From Sandaracinaceae bacterium (GTDB lineage Bacteria; Myxococcota_A; Polyangia; Polyangiales; Sandaracinaceae): a DNA stretch of 64,000 nt. The position numbers and the translations under genes were made by a program. Under the pieces are notes generated by a model, which was given only the letters and a program-made list of their open reading frames with translations, ran no database searches and had not been told where the DNA came from. Positions 42,479 to 50,242 of the stretch are shown here, one piece after another; the first letter of the stretch is position 1; each line of letters opens with the position of its first letter. The stretch spans positions 28,836-92,835 of the forward strand of contig JACKEC010000032.1 of assembly GCA_020633195.1 (NCBI GenBank), read 5' to 3'.

Positions 42479-42847
42479 CTACGGGGCGGGGTTCGCGGGC
42501 TCCGACTCGTGTCGGAGCTGCTCGAGCCTGCGATCGAGATCGCGAGCCCGCGCCGCGTCGGCGCGTCGTTGCCCCGCGATGAGGAAGCCGACGCCCACGA
42601 TCGCGACCGCGATCACGAGGGCCACCACCACGATGATCACGCCGGTGGGCTTCTTCTTCGGCGCCGGCGCGAGCGCGCGACGGTGCTTGGGCCCGACGAC
42701 GGCGGTGCCCTCCTCGACCTCTTCGAAGCCCGCCATCGACGCCCCCGCGGGCGTGGCGGGGGCCGGGTCGGCGAACACCGGCGCGGCCGGTCGCGGCATC
42801 GGCTGAGGGGTCGGCCGCGGCGCGGCGACGGGCGCGGGCTGCGGCAT
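42479..42847 (-). CDS. C-terminal membrane-anchor part of the frameshifted pseudokinase
   Basis: 122 residues. A Pro/Ala-rich start is followed by FEEVEEGTAVVGPKHRRALAP and a single membrane helix (GVIIVVVALVIAVAIVGVGFLIAG), then a short charged tail. The Pro-rich N-terminus matches the style of the linker that ends the kinase-like reading frame upstream, in a different frame. The two are most likely one gene split by one or two base shifts near 42850-42940. Confidence 0.55.
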   Translation of the reverse strand: MPQPAPVAAPRPTPQPMPRPAAPVFADPAPATPAGASMAGFEEVEEGTAVVGPKHRRALAPAPKKKPTGVIIVVVALVIAVAIVGVGFLIAGQRRADAARARDLDRRLEQLRHESEPANPAP

Positions 42848-44601
42848 CGGCTGAGGGGTCGGCCGCGCGCGCGGCGACGGGCGCGGGCTGCGGCATCGGC
42901 TGCGGCGCGCGGGCGGCCGAGGGGCCGGTGAGGGCGGGCCGGAGCGGCCTCGGCCGTCGGAGGGCGCAGCGCGGGCGCCAGGCTCAGGCGCGGACCGGGC
43001 GGAGGCGACGCGGCCGGACGCGGCGCCGGAGCTGCGGCGGCCGCCGCCGGTCGCGGCGCGGGGATCGGGCGCGGCGCGGCGTCGACCGGCCGCGCCGTCG
43101 GCGGGCGCGCTGTGGGCGGGCGTGACGCCGGCTTGCCCGGGCCGGGCTTGGGCTGAGGCCGGGGAGCGGGCTTCGCCGCGGCGGGGCCGCCCACCCTCGG
43201 TCGGGGAGCCGGCAAGCCGGACTTGAGGCTGGGCGCCGGGAACGCCGCGGCGGGCTTCGGCTGCGGGATCGGCCGAGCCGCGGGCTTCGCCGCGCGCGCC
43301 GCGCCGGGAGGCCGCGACGCCGGCGGCGGCGTGACGTCGTCCTCGCCCTCGTCCTCGTCGAGCAGATCCATCTCGATCGACTCGGCGCTGTTCTCCATCT
43401 CGACGCCGAGCGCCGCGCGGACCAGCCGGGGGTCGAGCCCCTCGACCCCGGAGTCGCTCGACAGCGTCTCTTCTTCGCTCGACGAGTCCATCGAGACGTC
43501 GAGCGCGGCCCGCACGAGGCGCGGGTCGAGGCTGTCCATCAGGCTCGCCGACTGCGCGGCCGAGATCGAGGGCAGCTTCATCGTGTCGTTGGGGCCCGAG
43601 CGGTCCTCGACGTCCATCGAGACGCCGAGCGCGGCGCGGACCAACCGCGGGTCGAGGCTGTCCTCGTCGGAGCGCGTCGTGGCGTGGCGCGCTTCGGCCG
43701 AGGGCTCGGTGCCGCCGGCGTCGAGGTCCGAGACGATCGCCGTCGGCGGCTGATGCGGCTCTGGATCGAGGTGGGGCACCGACAGATCGGCCCGCCGCGC
43801 GATCGCACGGATGAGCCCGTCCAGGTCCGGCGGGCGTCGCTCGGGCTCGTCGGCGAGCAGCGACACGAGCGCATCACGCAAGGAACCTTGCACCTCGGGG
43901 GCGTGCGCTCCCGGGTCCGGAGAGCGGCCGGTCAACGCCTCCCAGGCGATCGAGCCCACGCCCCAGAGATCGCTCGAGGCGCTCGTCATGCCCTTGCGGG
44001 TCTCCGGCGCGTAGGCGACGGCTCCAGGGCCGAGCGTGTCCACGCGCTCGGCGAGCTCGTCCGGCGGGAGCGCCGCGAGCAGGAACGCGCCGGTGAGCCG
44101 AAGGCCGTCGGTGTCGAGCCACACGCGCTCGGCCCTCACGTCGCCGTGGTGCAGGCCCTCGGGCAGCGCCTGCAGCGCCGCGGAGAGCTGGGCGATGACG
44201 GGGAGCGCCTCGCGGGCGCCGAGCGCCTCGCCGCGGCCGCGCCGGGAGTCGAGGATGGCCGACAGCGGGGTGCCGTTGGGCCAGGCCTCCACCGTGAAGG
44301 GCGAGCGACCCTCGCGGTCGGCGTCCAGCAACGAGGCCAGGTACCGACCCCCGATGCCCACCAGGCCTCGGAGGTGACGCACGATGTCGTCGCACACGTC
44401 GGTGTGCACGCCGGGCCCGACCAGGATGCGGACGAGCACCTGCCGCTCGCTCTCTTGGTCGAGGGCGCGGAACCCGACCGCGGGGCCATCCGTGTCCACC
44501 GCTTCGAGCAGCTCGTAGCGTTCGGCCAGCACGGTGCCGGGGCGGGGGACCCCCGGGCCCGCGAGCGGCGAGCCGGTGACCTGCGTGGCGTCGGCGGACA
44601 T
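42637..44601 (-). CDS. Protein pseudokinase with three near-identical repeats and Pro-rich linker (C-terminal reading unreliable)
   Basis: From ATG at 44601, a kinase-like fold covers residues about 20-280, but key residues are lost. The ATP lysine position is Arg (VLVRILVGP), HRDLKPxN becomes HGDVRAERV, and DFG is replaced by TGA (LRLTGAFL). Residues about 310-410 carry three copies of a 'SLDPRLVRAALGVSMD'-type unit. The following region is Pro/Ala/Arg-rich. Beyond about residue 555 the frame reads as Arg-rich shadow sequence, and the true continuation is the membrane segment encoded at 42479-42847. It is probably a membrane-bound regulatory pseudokinase or scaffold. Confidence 0.65.
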   Translation of the reverse strand: MSADATQVTGSPLAGPGVPRPGTVLAERYELLEAVDTDGPAVGFRALDQESERQVLVRILVGPGVHTDVCDDIVRHLRGLVGIGGRYLASLLDADREGRSPFTVEAWPNGTPLSAILDSRRGRGEALGAREALPVIAQLSAALQALPEGLHHGDVRAERVWLDTDGLRLTGAFLLAALPPDELAERVDTLGPGAVAYAPETRKGMTSASSDLWGVGSIAWEALTGRSPDPGAHAPEVQGSLRDALVSLLADEPERRPPDLDGLIRAIARRADLSVPHLDPEPHQPPTAIVSDLDAGGTEPSAEARHATTRSDEDSLDPRLVRAALGVSMDVEDRSGPNDTMKLPSISAAQSASLMDSLDPRLVRAALDVSMDSSSEEETLSSDSGVEGLDPRLVRAALGVEMENSAESIEMDLLDEDEGEDDVTPPPASRPPGAARAAKPAARPIPQPKPAAAFPAPSLKSGLPAPRPRVGGPAAAKPAPRPQPKPGPGKPASRPPTARPPTARPVDAAPRPIPAPRPAAAAAAPAPRPAASPPPGPRLSLAPALRPPTAEAAPARPHRPLGRPRAAADAAARARRRARGRPLSRCRSPRPSPRRGRPLSRCRDRPRRCSPTRPPPRPRGRRWRASKRSRRAPPSSGPSTVARSRRRRRRSPPA

Positions 44602-44641
44602 CAGTGCAACGGGCGAAGAGGCTACGTGAGCAAAAAGGTTA

Positions 44642-45085
44642 CTACGGCTCGGAGAGTCCGGTGCTGCCGAATCCCCCATCGCCTCGAAGCGTGTCCTCGA
44701 GGCGGTCGACGATCTCGCATCGTACCCGGGTGATCGGCGCCACGACGAGCTGGGCGATCCGGAAGCCGGGCTCGATCACGAACGGCTCCTCCCCGAGGTT
44801 GACGAGCAACACGCGGACCTCGCCGCGGTAGTCCTCGTCGATGGTCCCCGGCGCGTTGAGCACGGTGACCCCGTGCCGCGCGGCCAGGCCGCTGCGAGGG
44901 CGAACCTGACCCTCCGTCCCGGGCGGGAGCTGGATCGCGAGCCCCGTGGGGACGGCGATCCGGGCGCCCGGAGCGAGGGTGAGCGGAGCGTCGAGCGCCG
45001 CGGCGAGGTCGAGCCCCGCCGCGCCTTCGGTGGCGTAGGCGGGGACCCGTGCGTCCTCGCGGAGACGCTCGACGCGCAAGATCAC
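44642..45085 (-). CDS. dut: Deoxyuridine 5'-triphosphate nucleotidohydrolase
   Basis: 147 residues from GTG at 45085. All five trimeric dUTPase motifs are present: AAGLDLAAALD (I), RPRSGLAARHGV (II), LNAPGTIDEDYRGEV (III, with the catalytic Asp), RIAQLVV (IV) and GDGGFGSTG (V, the Gly-rich tail). It hydrolyses dUTP to dUMP and PPi, keeping uracil out of DNA and feeding dTMP synthesis. It starts three bases after the pnp stop and is probably co-transcribed with it. Confidence 0.97.
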   Translation of the reverse strand: MILRVERLREDARVPAYATEGAAGLDLAAALDAPLTLAPGARIAVPTGLAIQLPPGTEGQVRPRSGLAARHGVTVLNAPGTIDEDYRGEVRVLLVNLGEEPFVIEPGFRIAQLVVAPITRVRCEIVDRLEDTLRGDGGFGSTGLSEP

Positions 45086-45088
45086 GGG

Positions 45089-47611
45089 CTAGCTCTGGTT
45101 GGTGTTCTCGTCGCGGGGCGGCGCGGAGCCGTCCTCAGGACGACGACGCCGACGACGCCGACGACGCTCGCCGTCACCCTCGCCCGACGCGCTGCCCTCG
45201 GGGCGATCGCCGTCGCGGTCGCTCGGGCCACGGTCGCTGCGCTCGCCACGGTCGCTGCGCTCGCCACGGTCGCTCGGGCCACGGTCGCTGCGCTCGCCAC
45301 GGTCGCTGCGCTCGCCACGGTCGCTCGGGCCACGGTCGCTCGGGCCGCGGTCGCGGTCACGCCCACGCCCGCGATCGTCGCGGTCACGGTCGCGCGGACC
45401 CCGGCCCCGGCCGCGGTCGTCACGGCCCCGGCCGCCGCGATCGTCACGGCCACGGCCGCCGCGATCGTCACGCCCGCGCCCACCACGGTCGCCGCGGTCA
45501 CCGCGGTCGCGCGGCTCGCGCTCCTCGTAGCCCTCGGGCTTCGGGAGCAGCGCCTTGCGGCTGAGCCGGATGCGGCCCTGGTCGTCGATGTCGGTGACCT
45601 GCACGTCGACGGTGTCGCCGAGCTTCATCACGTCCTCGACCTTCTCGACGCGCTCCCAGTCGAAGTCCGAGATGTGACAGAGGCCGTCCTTGTTCGGCAT
45701 GATCTCGAGGAACGCGCCGTACGGCTCGACCCGCTTGACCACGCCCTTGTAGGCCTTGCCGATCTCGGCGTCCTCGGTGAGGCCGCGGATGAGCTCGAGG
45801 GCCTTGGCGACCGCCGCGCTGTCCGGCGACGCCACGTTCACCGTGCCGTCGTCCTCGACGTCGATCTGCGCGCCCGACTGGTCCTGGATCGCGCGGATCA
45901 TCTTGCCGCCCGGCCCGATCACGAGACGGATCTGGTCCGGCTTGACCTTGATGCTGGTGATGCGCGGGGCCCACTTGCTGAGGTCTTCGCGCGGCGCCGG
46001 GATGGCCTGGAGCATCTTGTCGAGGATGTGGAGGCGGGCCTCCTTCGCCTGGTCGAGGGCCTGCACCATGATCTCGCGGCTGAGGCCGGAGATCTTGATG
46101 TCCATCTGGATCGCCGTGACGCCCTTGGCGGTGCCGCAGACCTTGAAGTCCATGTCGCCGAGGTGGTCCTCGTCACCGAGGATGTCGGTGAGGACCGCGT
46201 GGCGCGTGCCGTCCGAGATGAGACCCATCGCCACGCCGGCCACCGGCGCGGTGATCGGGACGCCAGCGTCCATCATCGCGAGGGCGCCGCCGCAGACGCT
46301 CGCCATCGAGCTCGAGCCGTTCGACTCGGTGATCTCCGAGACGATGCGGATCGTGTAGGGGAAGTCCTCCTTCTTGGGGAGGAGCTTCAGCAGCGCGCGC
46401 TCGGCCAGGTTGCCGTGGCCGATCTCGCGCCGGCCGGGGCCGCGCATGAACTTCACCTCGCCCACGCTGTAGGGGGGGAAGTTGTAGTGCAGCATGAACC
46501 GGTTCCAGCTGGTGCCGGTCAGCAGGTCGAGCTTCTGCTCGTCGGACGAGGTGCCGAGCGTCGAGGTGACGATCGCCTGGGTCTCGCCGCGCGTGAACAG
46601 CGCGCTGCCGTGGACGCGGGGCAAGAGGCCCACGTCGATGTTGATCGGGCGCACGGTCGTGAAGTCGCGGCCGTCGACGCGGCGCTTCTCCGCCATCACC
46701 TGCTCGCGCATGGTGTGGTAGCGGAGCTCCTCGTAGGCCTCCTTGATGTCCTCGACCTTCTCGGGGAACTCGGCCTCGAGCTCGGCGACGGTCTGCTTCT
46801 TCGCCTTCTTGAAGCCGCCGTAGCGCTCGTGCTTCTCGGGGATGTTGCAGCAGGCCTTGATCTTGTCGGTCGCGACCGCGGCCACGCGCGCGTCGATCGC
46901 CGCGTCGCGCACCGGCGGCGTGAAGGCGAGCTTCGCCTTGCCGACGGCCTCGCGCAGCTGATCGATGAGCTGGATCGCCGGCTGGATGGCGTCCTTGCCG
47001 AACCAGAGGGCGTCGATCATGTCGGTCTCGGTGAGCTCGTCGGCCTCACCCTCGACCATCACGATCGCGTCCTTGCTCGCCGCGATGATGAGCTCGCAGT
47101 CGCTCTGCTCGAGCTCCGACATCGTCGGGTTCGCGACCCACTTGCCGTCGACGCGGCCGACGCGCAGGCCACCGATCGGGCCCTCCCACGGGATCTCGCT
47201 GATGTGCAGCGCGGCGGAGGCGCCGAGCAGCGCGAGGACGTCGGTCGAGTTCTCCTGGTCGTGGCTCAGGACGGTCGCGACGATCTGGATCTCGTTGCGC
47301 CACGCCTCCGGGAAGAGCGGCCGGCAGGGCCGGTCGATCAGGCGGCTGGTGAGGATCTCGTGGTTGCGGAGGCGGCCTTCGCGCTTGAAGAAGCCGCCGG
47401 GGATCTTGCCCGCCGCGTACGTCTTCTCGATGTAGTCGACGCTGAGGGGAAGGAAGTTGGTGCCGGGACGGCCATCGGCGCCGCACACGGTCACGAGGAC
47501 GACGGAGTCGCCGCTCGTGACGAGTACGGATCCGGCCGCCTGCTTGGCGATGCGACCGGTCTCCAGGGTCACGGTCTTGTCGCCGATGTTGACGCTCTCT
47601 CGGACGATCAT
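45089..47611 (-). CDS. pnp: Polynucleotide phosphorylase with long Arg/Asp/Gly-rich C-terminal tail
   Basis: 840 residues, versus about 710 in E. coli. Two RNase PH domains surround an alpha-helical domain (GDSVVLVTVCGADGRPGTNFLPL, and EITESNGSSSMASVCGG in the second core with the catalytic region). A KH domain (IRLVIGPGGKMIRAIQDQSGAQIDVEDDG) and an S1 domain (YKGVVKRVEPYGAFLEIMPNKDGLCHIS) follow. The last 145 residues are a disordered tail of repeated GRDDRG, SDRGER and DRGPSDRG units ending in a run of nine Arg. It degrades RNA 3'-5' phosphorolytically. It lies between rpsO and dut, the common rpsO-pnp order. Confidence 0.97.
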   Translation of the reverse strand: MIVRESVNIGDKTVTLETGRIAKQAAGSVLVTSGDSVVLVTVCGADGRPGTNFLPLSVDYIEKTYAAGKIPGGFFKREGRLRNHEILTSRLIDRPCRPLFPEAWRNEIQIVATVLSHDQENSTDVLALLGASAALHISEIPWEGPIGGLRVGRVDGKWVANPTMSELEQSDCELIIAASKDAIVMVEGEADELTETDMIDALWFGKDAIQPAIQLIDQLREAVGKAKLAFTPPVRDAAIDARVAAVATDKIKACCNIPEKHERYGGFKKAKKQTVAELEAEFPEKVEDIKEAYEELRYHTMREQVMAEKRRVDGRDFTTVRPINIDVGLLPRVHGSALFTRGETQAIVTSTLGTSSDEQKLDLLTGTSWNRFMLHYNFPPYSVGEVKFMRGPGRREIGHGNLAERALLKLLPKKEDFPYTIRIVSEITESNGSSSMASVCGGALAMMDAGVPITAPVAGVAMGLISDGTRHAVLTDILGDEDHLGDMDFKVCGTAKGVTAIQMDIKISGLSREIMVQALDQAKEARLHILDKMLQAIPAPREDLSKWAPRITSIKVKPDQIRLVIGPGGKMIRAIQDQSGAQIDVEDDGTVNVASPDSAAVAKALELIRGLTEDAEIGKAYKGVVKRVEPYGAFLEIMPNKDGLCHISDFDWERVEKVEDVMKLGDTVDVQVTDIDDQGRIRLSRKALLPKPEGYEEREPRDRGDRGDRGGRGRDDRGGRGRDDRGGRGRDDRGRGRGPRDRDRDDRGRGRDRDRGPSDRGPSDRGERSDRGERSDRGPSDRGERSDRGERSDRGPSDRDGDRPEGSASGEGDGERRRRRRRRRPEDGSAPPRDENTNQS

Positions 47612-47663
47612 GGGATCTCCTTGGTGCGCGTCTGGGGCGGCTGGCTCGGGGCTCCGGTTCCAG

Positions 47664-47684
47664 CGGCGAGCGCGGGGCTCGCCG
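47664..47684 (-). promoter_or_regulatory. Hairpin in the rpsO-pnp intercistronic region
   Basis: Perfect 8-bp stem CGGCGAGC / GCTCGCCG around a 5-base loop, inside the 208-base rpsO-pnp gap and about 55 bases upstream of the pnp start. In enterobacteria the same position holds an RNase III-cut stem through which PNPase represses itself. Here only the position and structure are seen. The rest of the gap holds nothing recognisable. Confidence 0.45.
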
Positions 47685-47819
47685 TTCGAATCGAAGTCCG
47701 AATCGTGACGCCGTCAGACGCGGGTTGTGGGTACGGATTTTCAAACACGAAAACCGCCGCCCTGCTCGTCCGACTTGCGGAGTTGCGGAGCGACGGTCGA
47801 GGTCAGGAACGGGGTCGAA

Positions 47820-48089
47820 TCACTTACGGATTCCGAGCGCCTGGATGACCTTGCGGTAGCGCTCGACGTTCTTGCGACGCAGGTAGTCGAGGAGGCGCCG
47901 ACGTCGGCTCACGAGCTGAAGCAGCCCGCGGCGCGAGTGGTGGTCCTTCTTGTGCGTCTTGAAGTGCTCGGTGAGGTAGGTGATCCGCTCGCTGAGCAGC
48001 GCGATCTGGACCTCGGGCGAACCGGTGTCGCCATCGTGGGTCCGGAAATCCTGGATCAGCTCGGTCTTCCTGTCGGCGTTCAGTGCCAT
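47820..48089 (-). CDS. rpsO: 30S ribosomal protein S15
   Basis: 89 residues from ATG at 48089, exactly the family's size. The signature regions are intact: the N-terminal helix ALNADRKTELIQDF, the GDTGSPEVQIALLSERI loop contacting 16S rRNA, and HFKTHKKDHHSRRGLLQLVSRRRRLLDYL. It binds 16S rRNA early in 30S assembly. It is upstream of pnp on the same strand, the widespread rpsO-pnp arrangement. Confidence 0.98.
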   Translation of the reverse strand: MALNADRKTELIQDFRTHDGDTGSPEVQIALLSERITYLTEHFKTHKKDHHSRRGLLQLVSRRRRLLDYLRRKNVERYRKVIQALGIRK

Positions 48090-48339
48090 TCTACGTCTCG
48101 TCTCTCTTGCCGCTCGTTCGGCCCGTCGCGGAGGAGCTCTCTCACCGCATCCACGAGTCATCTCGCGGGTTTGGGCCCCAGCGGGCGCGTACGCCCAGCC
48201 AGAAAAGTCGGCGGAGTATGGTCGGGGCTCCGGGCCAGGTCAAGGACCGGATCGATCGCGATGCGCCCCCCTCCATCGGCTTGACGCTCGACCCCGCAAA
48301 GGGTAGCAGGATGGGCTTGTAGCAGAGGGAGCCGACGAG

Positions 48340-49314
48340 ATGAATCGACGCTGGACGAGCTTGGGATGTGTTCTGGCCCTCACGGGCTTGGTGGCCTTCG
48401 GATGTGATAGCAACCCGGGCACGGACTCGGGGGTCCCGCCGGGCACCGATGGTGGCCCCGGTGGCACCGACGGTGGCCCGCCGCCGTCCGCGGCGCCCGT
48501 CGGCTTCGGGACCTCGCTCGCGAGCCTCTCGCCGGCTGACTACTCGTGCCGCGGCTCGGTCACCGCGCCCGACGACAGCGGCGCGTCCGTGTCGTTCACC
48601 GGCGCGGTCACGGACTTCCAGAACAGCATGCCCGTCGAGAACCTCGTCGTGCACTTCTTCCCCGACAACATCGTCGCCCCCGGCTGCACCGGCAGCTGCA
48701 TCGAGGTGACGAGCGACGCCATGGGCAACGTCCCCGTGATGGACAACGAGGGCTCCTGGTACGCCTACCGCCTTCAGGCCGGCATGGGCGCCCAGGCCGG
48801 CGCGCCGCGCGAGTACATCGAGGTCGTGCAGTTCAACGAGGCGGCGCCCGGCGCCGGCGGCAGCGAGAACCTCAACGCGGTTCAGGCGGCCACGCGGAAC
48901 ACGATCGTGACGCTCCTCGGCCTCGGCCAGGAAGAGGGCACCGCGACCATCACGGGCGTCCTCAGCGACTGCGGTGGCAACTCCATCGCCAACGCCACCA
49001 TCCGCGCGTTCAACGACTCGGGTGAGATCGCCCTCCCGCTTCGCGGCCGGACCGGCACCCGCCAGTTCTACTTCGGCGACACGAACCTCCCCGCGGCCTC
49101 GCAGGAGTTCACCAACTTCAACGGCCTCTACGGCGCGACCAACCTCCCGATCCCGGCGAGCGGCAGCATCCGCATCGAGCTGTGGGGCTCGCTCACCGAC
49201 GGTGGCGCGCCCGAGATGCTCGGCTGCGAGAACGTCCCGGTCACCGCGGGCGGCATCGTGATCCTGAACGTCGGCCCGACCCGCTCGGACGGACCGACCA
49301 CCTGCTCCGGCTGA
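48340..49314 (+). CDS. Lipoprotein with DGG linker and predicted beta-sandwich domains
   Basis: 324 residues from ATG at 48340. The leader ends in lipobox LVAFGC (Cys22), followed by a GTDGG-type linker to about residue 50. The body has a repeated beta-strand pattern, with FTGAVTDFQNSMPVENLVVHFFPDN and ATITGVLSDCGGNSIANATIRAFND as the starts of two similar Ig-like (carboxypeptidase-regulatory type) units. Six Cys are likely disulfide-paired. It is probably a cell-surface protein. A weak promoter (TTGACG at 48281, TAGCAG 17 bases later) precedes it. Confidence 0.7.
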   Translation: MNRRWTSLGCVLALTGLVAFGCDSNPGTDSGVPPGTDGGPGGTDGGPPPSAAPVGFGTSLASLSPADYSCRGSVTAPDDSGASVSFTGAVTDFQNSMPVENLVVHFFPDNIVAPGCTGSCIEVTSDAMGNVPVMDNEGSWYAYRLQAGMGAQAGAPREYIEVVQFNEAAPGAGGSENLNAVQAATRNTIVTLLGLGQEEGTATITGVLSDCGGNSIANATIRAFNDSGEIALPLRGRTGTRQFYFGDTNLPAASQEFTNFNGLYGATNLPIPASGSIRIELWGSLTDGGAPEMLGCENVPVTAGGIVILNVGPTRSDGPTTCSG

Positions 49315-49342
49315 TCAGCGCGGGCTCGGTGAAGTGAAGAGG

Positions 49343-49370
49343 GGCGCTCGGCGGAAGCCGGGCGCCTTTT
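49343..49370 (+). terminator. Strong intrinsic terminator after the lipoprotein gene
   Basis: GC-rich hairpin GGCGCTCGGC-GGAA-GCCGGGCGCC (one mismatch, GGAA tetraloop), directly followed by TTTT and a second T run. It lies about 30 bases after the stop of the lipoprotein gene. Confidence 0.85.
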
Positions 49371-49379
49371 CTCGTTTTT

Positions 49380-49469
49380 GGGTTCGGGGTTTGGGATGGG
49401 TTCGGTTGGGTTGGTTCGGTGTTTGGGTCGGTTGGTTTTTCGGGCACGGGCACGGGCACGGGCACGGGG
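49380..49469 (+). repeat. G/T-rich stretch with two G-quadruplex-type motifs and a (CGGGCA)4 repeat
   Basis: The plus strand is almost free of A and C for about 60 bases. GGG-TTC-GGGG-TTT-GGG-AT-GGG at 49380-49400 satisfies the G3N1-7 rule. A second run at 49442-49469 has five G tracts with regular CAC spacers. It lies between the terminator and the convergent LytR-type gene. Confidence 0.7.
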
Positions 49470-49502
49470 CTGAGCCCTGCTCGCTTCGCTCGCAGGGCTC
49501 AG
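49470..49502 (-). terminator. Hairpin spanning the stop codon of the LytTR regulator
   Basis: Perfect 11-bp stem CTGAGCCCTGC / GCAGGGCTCAG with an 11-base loop. It overlaps the stop of the minus-strand regulator gene. There is no U tract on the minus strand, so it may terminate or stabilise the mRNA end. Confidence 0.5.
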
Positions 49503-50242
49503 CCAGCGATCGGGATGATCTCCTTGAGGAGCCTCGCGCGCTCTCGGGCGAGCGGGACCTTCGGCTCGTCCGGGTGGTCGAGGTGCAGCTCGTAGGTGCC
49601 CGCGCCGGCGGGCTCGATCCCGCGGATCTTGTCGAGCCGAACCAGCGCGCCTCGGTGCGAGCGGAAGAAGTCCTCCTCCGAGACCCGCGCCTCCACCGTG
49701 CGGAGCGTCAGGTCCAGCGAGAAGCGATCGGTGGCGGTCACCGCCCACACCAGCTCGTCCTTCACCTCGAACCAGATCACGTCCTCGATCTGGATCACGA
49801 CGAGCTTGCCCCGACGGCGCACCGCCAGGCGCGTGAGCGGGCCCTCCTCGGCCGCCTCTGCCTCCGGGAGCCGGGCGCGGACGCGGTCGATCGCGGTCGC
49901 GAGCCGCTCCAGCCGCACCGGCTTGAGCAGGTAATCCACCACGCCGGCCTCGTACGCGCGCACCGCGCCGCCGTCGTCGTGGGCCGAGACGACGACGACG
50001 CTGGCGGTCTCGAGGCGACGCGAGATGCTCTCCGCGAGCGCGATGCCATCGGGGCCGGGCATCCTCAGATCGACGAACACGAGATCGGGCGCGGCGTCCT
50101 CGAGGATCGCCAGCGCGCTCGCCGCGTCCTTGGCCTGACCCACGACCTCCACGTCGAGCTGCTCGAGGAGGAACACGAGCTCGTCACGGGCGAGGGGCTC
50201 GTCGTCCACGACGAGGGCGCGCAGATCGTTCTTCTTGCTCAT
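49499..50242 (-). CDS. LytTR-family response regulator
   Basis: 247 residues from ATG at 50242. The receiver domain has LVVDDEPLARDEL (acid pocket), LVFVDLRMPGPDG (phospho-acceptor Asp, about residue 54) and YLLKPVRLERL (Lys). The C-terminal LytTR DNA-binding domain follows (LVVIQIEDVIWFEVKDELVWAVT, EARVSEEDFFRSHRGALVRLDKI). Such regulators bind paired direct repeats upstream of target operons. It overlaps the histidine kinase gene by four bases (ATGA), so the two form one two-component unit. Confidence 0.95.
   Translation of the reverse strand: MSKKNDLRALVVDDEPLARDELVFLLEQLDVEVVGQAKDAASALAILEDAAPDLVFVDLRMPGPDGIALAESISRRLETASVVVVSAHDDGGAVRAYEAGVVDYLLKPVRLERLATAIDRVRARLPEAEAAEEGPLTRLAVRRRGKLVVIQIEDVIWFEVKDELVWAVTATDRFSLDLTLRTVEARVSEEDFFRSHRGALVRLDKIRGIEPAGAGTYELHLDHPDEPKVPLARERARLLKEIIPIAG

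Noticed and set aside
45220..45345. Short repeats that could be taken for a CRISPR array
   Set aside because: Repeats are in phase with codons of the pnp tail, have no unique spacers and no cas genes nearby.
45099..45530. Plus-strand frames opposite the pnp tail, with Ser/Arg-rich repeats
   Set aside because: They mirror the repeated DNA of the PNPase tail; the pnp frame is continuous and conserved in order.
49441..49469. CGGGCA tandem repeat as a CRISPR or coding repeat
   Set aside because: Unit of six bases, no spacers, between two stops; treated as a simple repeat with G-quadruplex potential.
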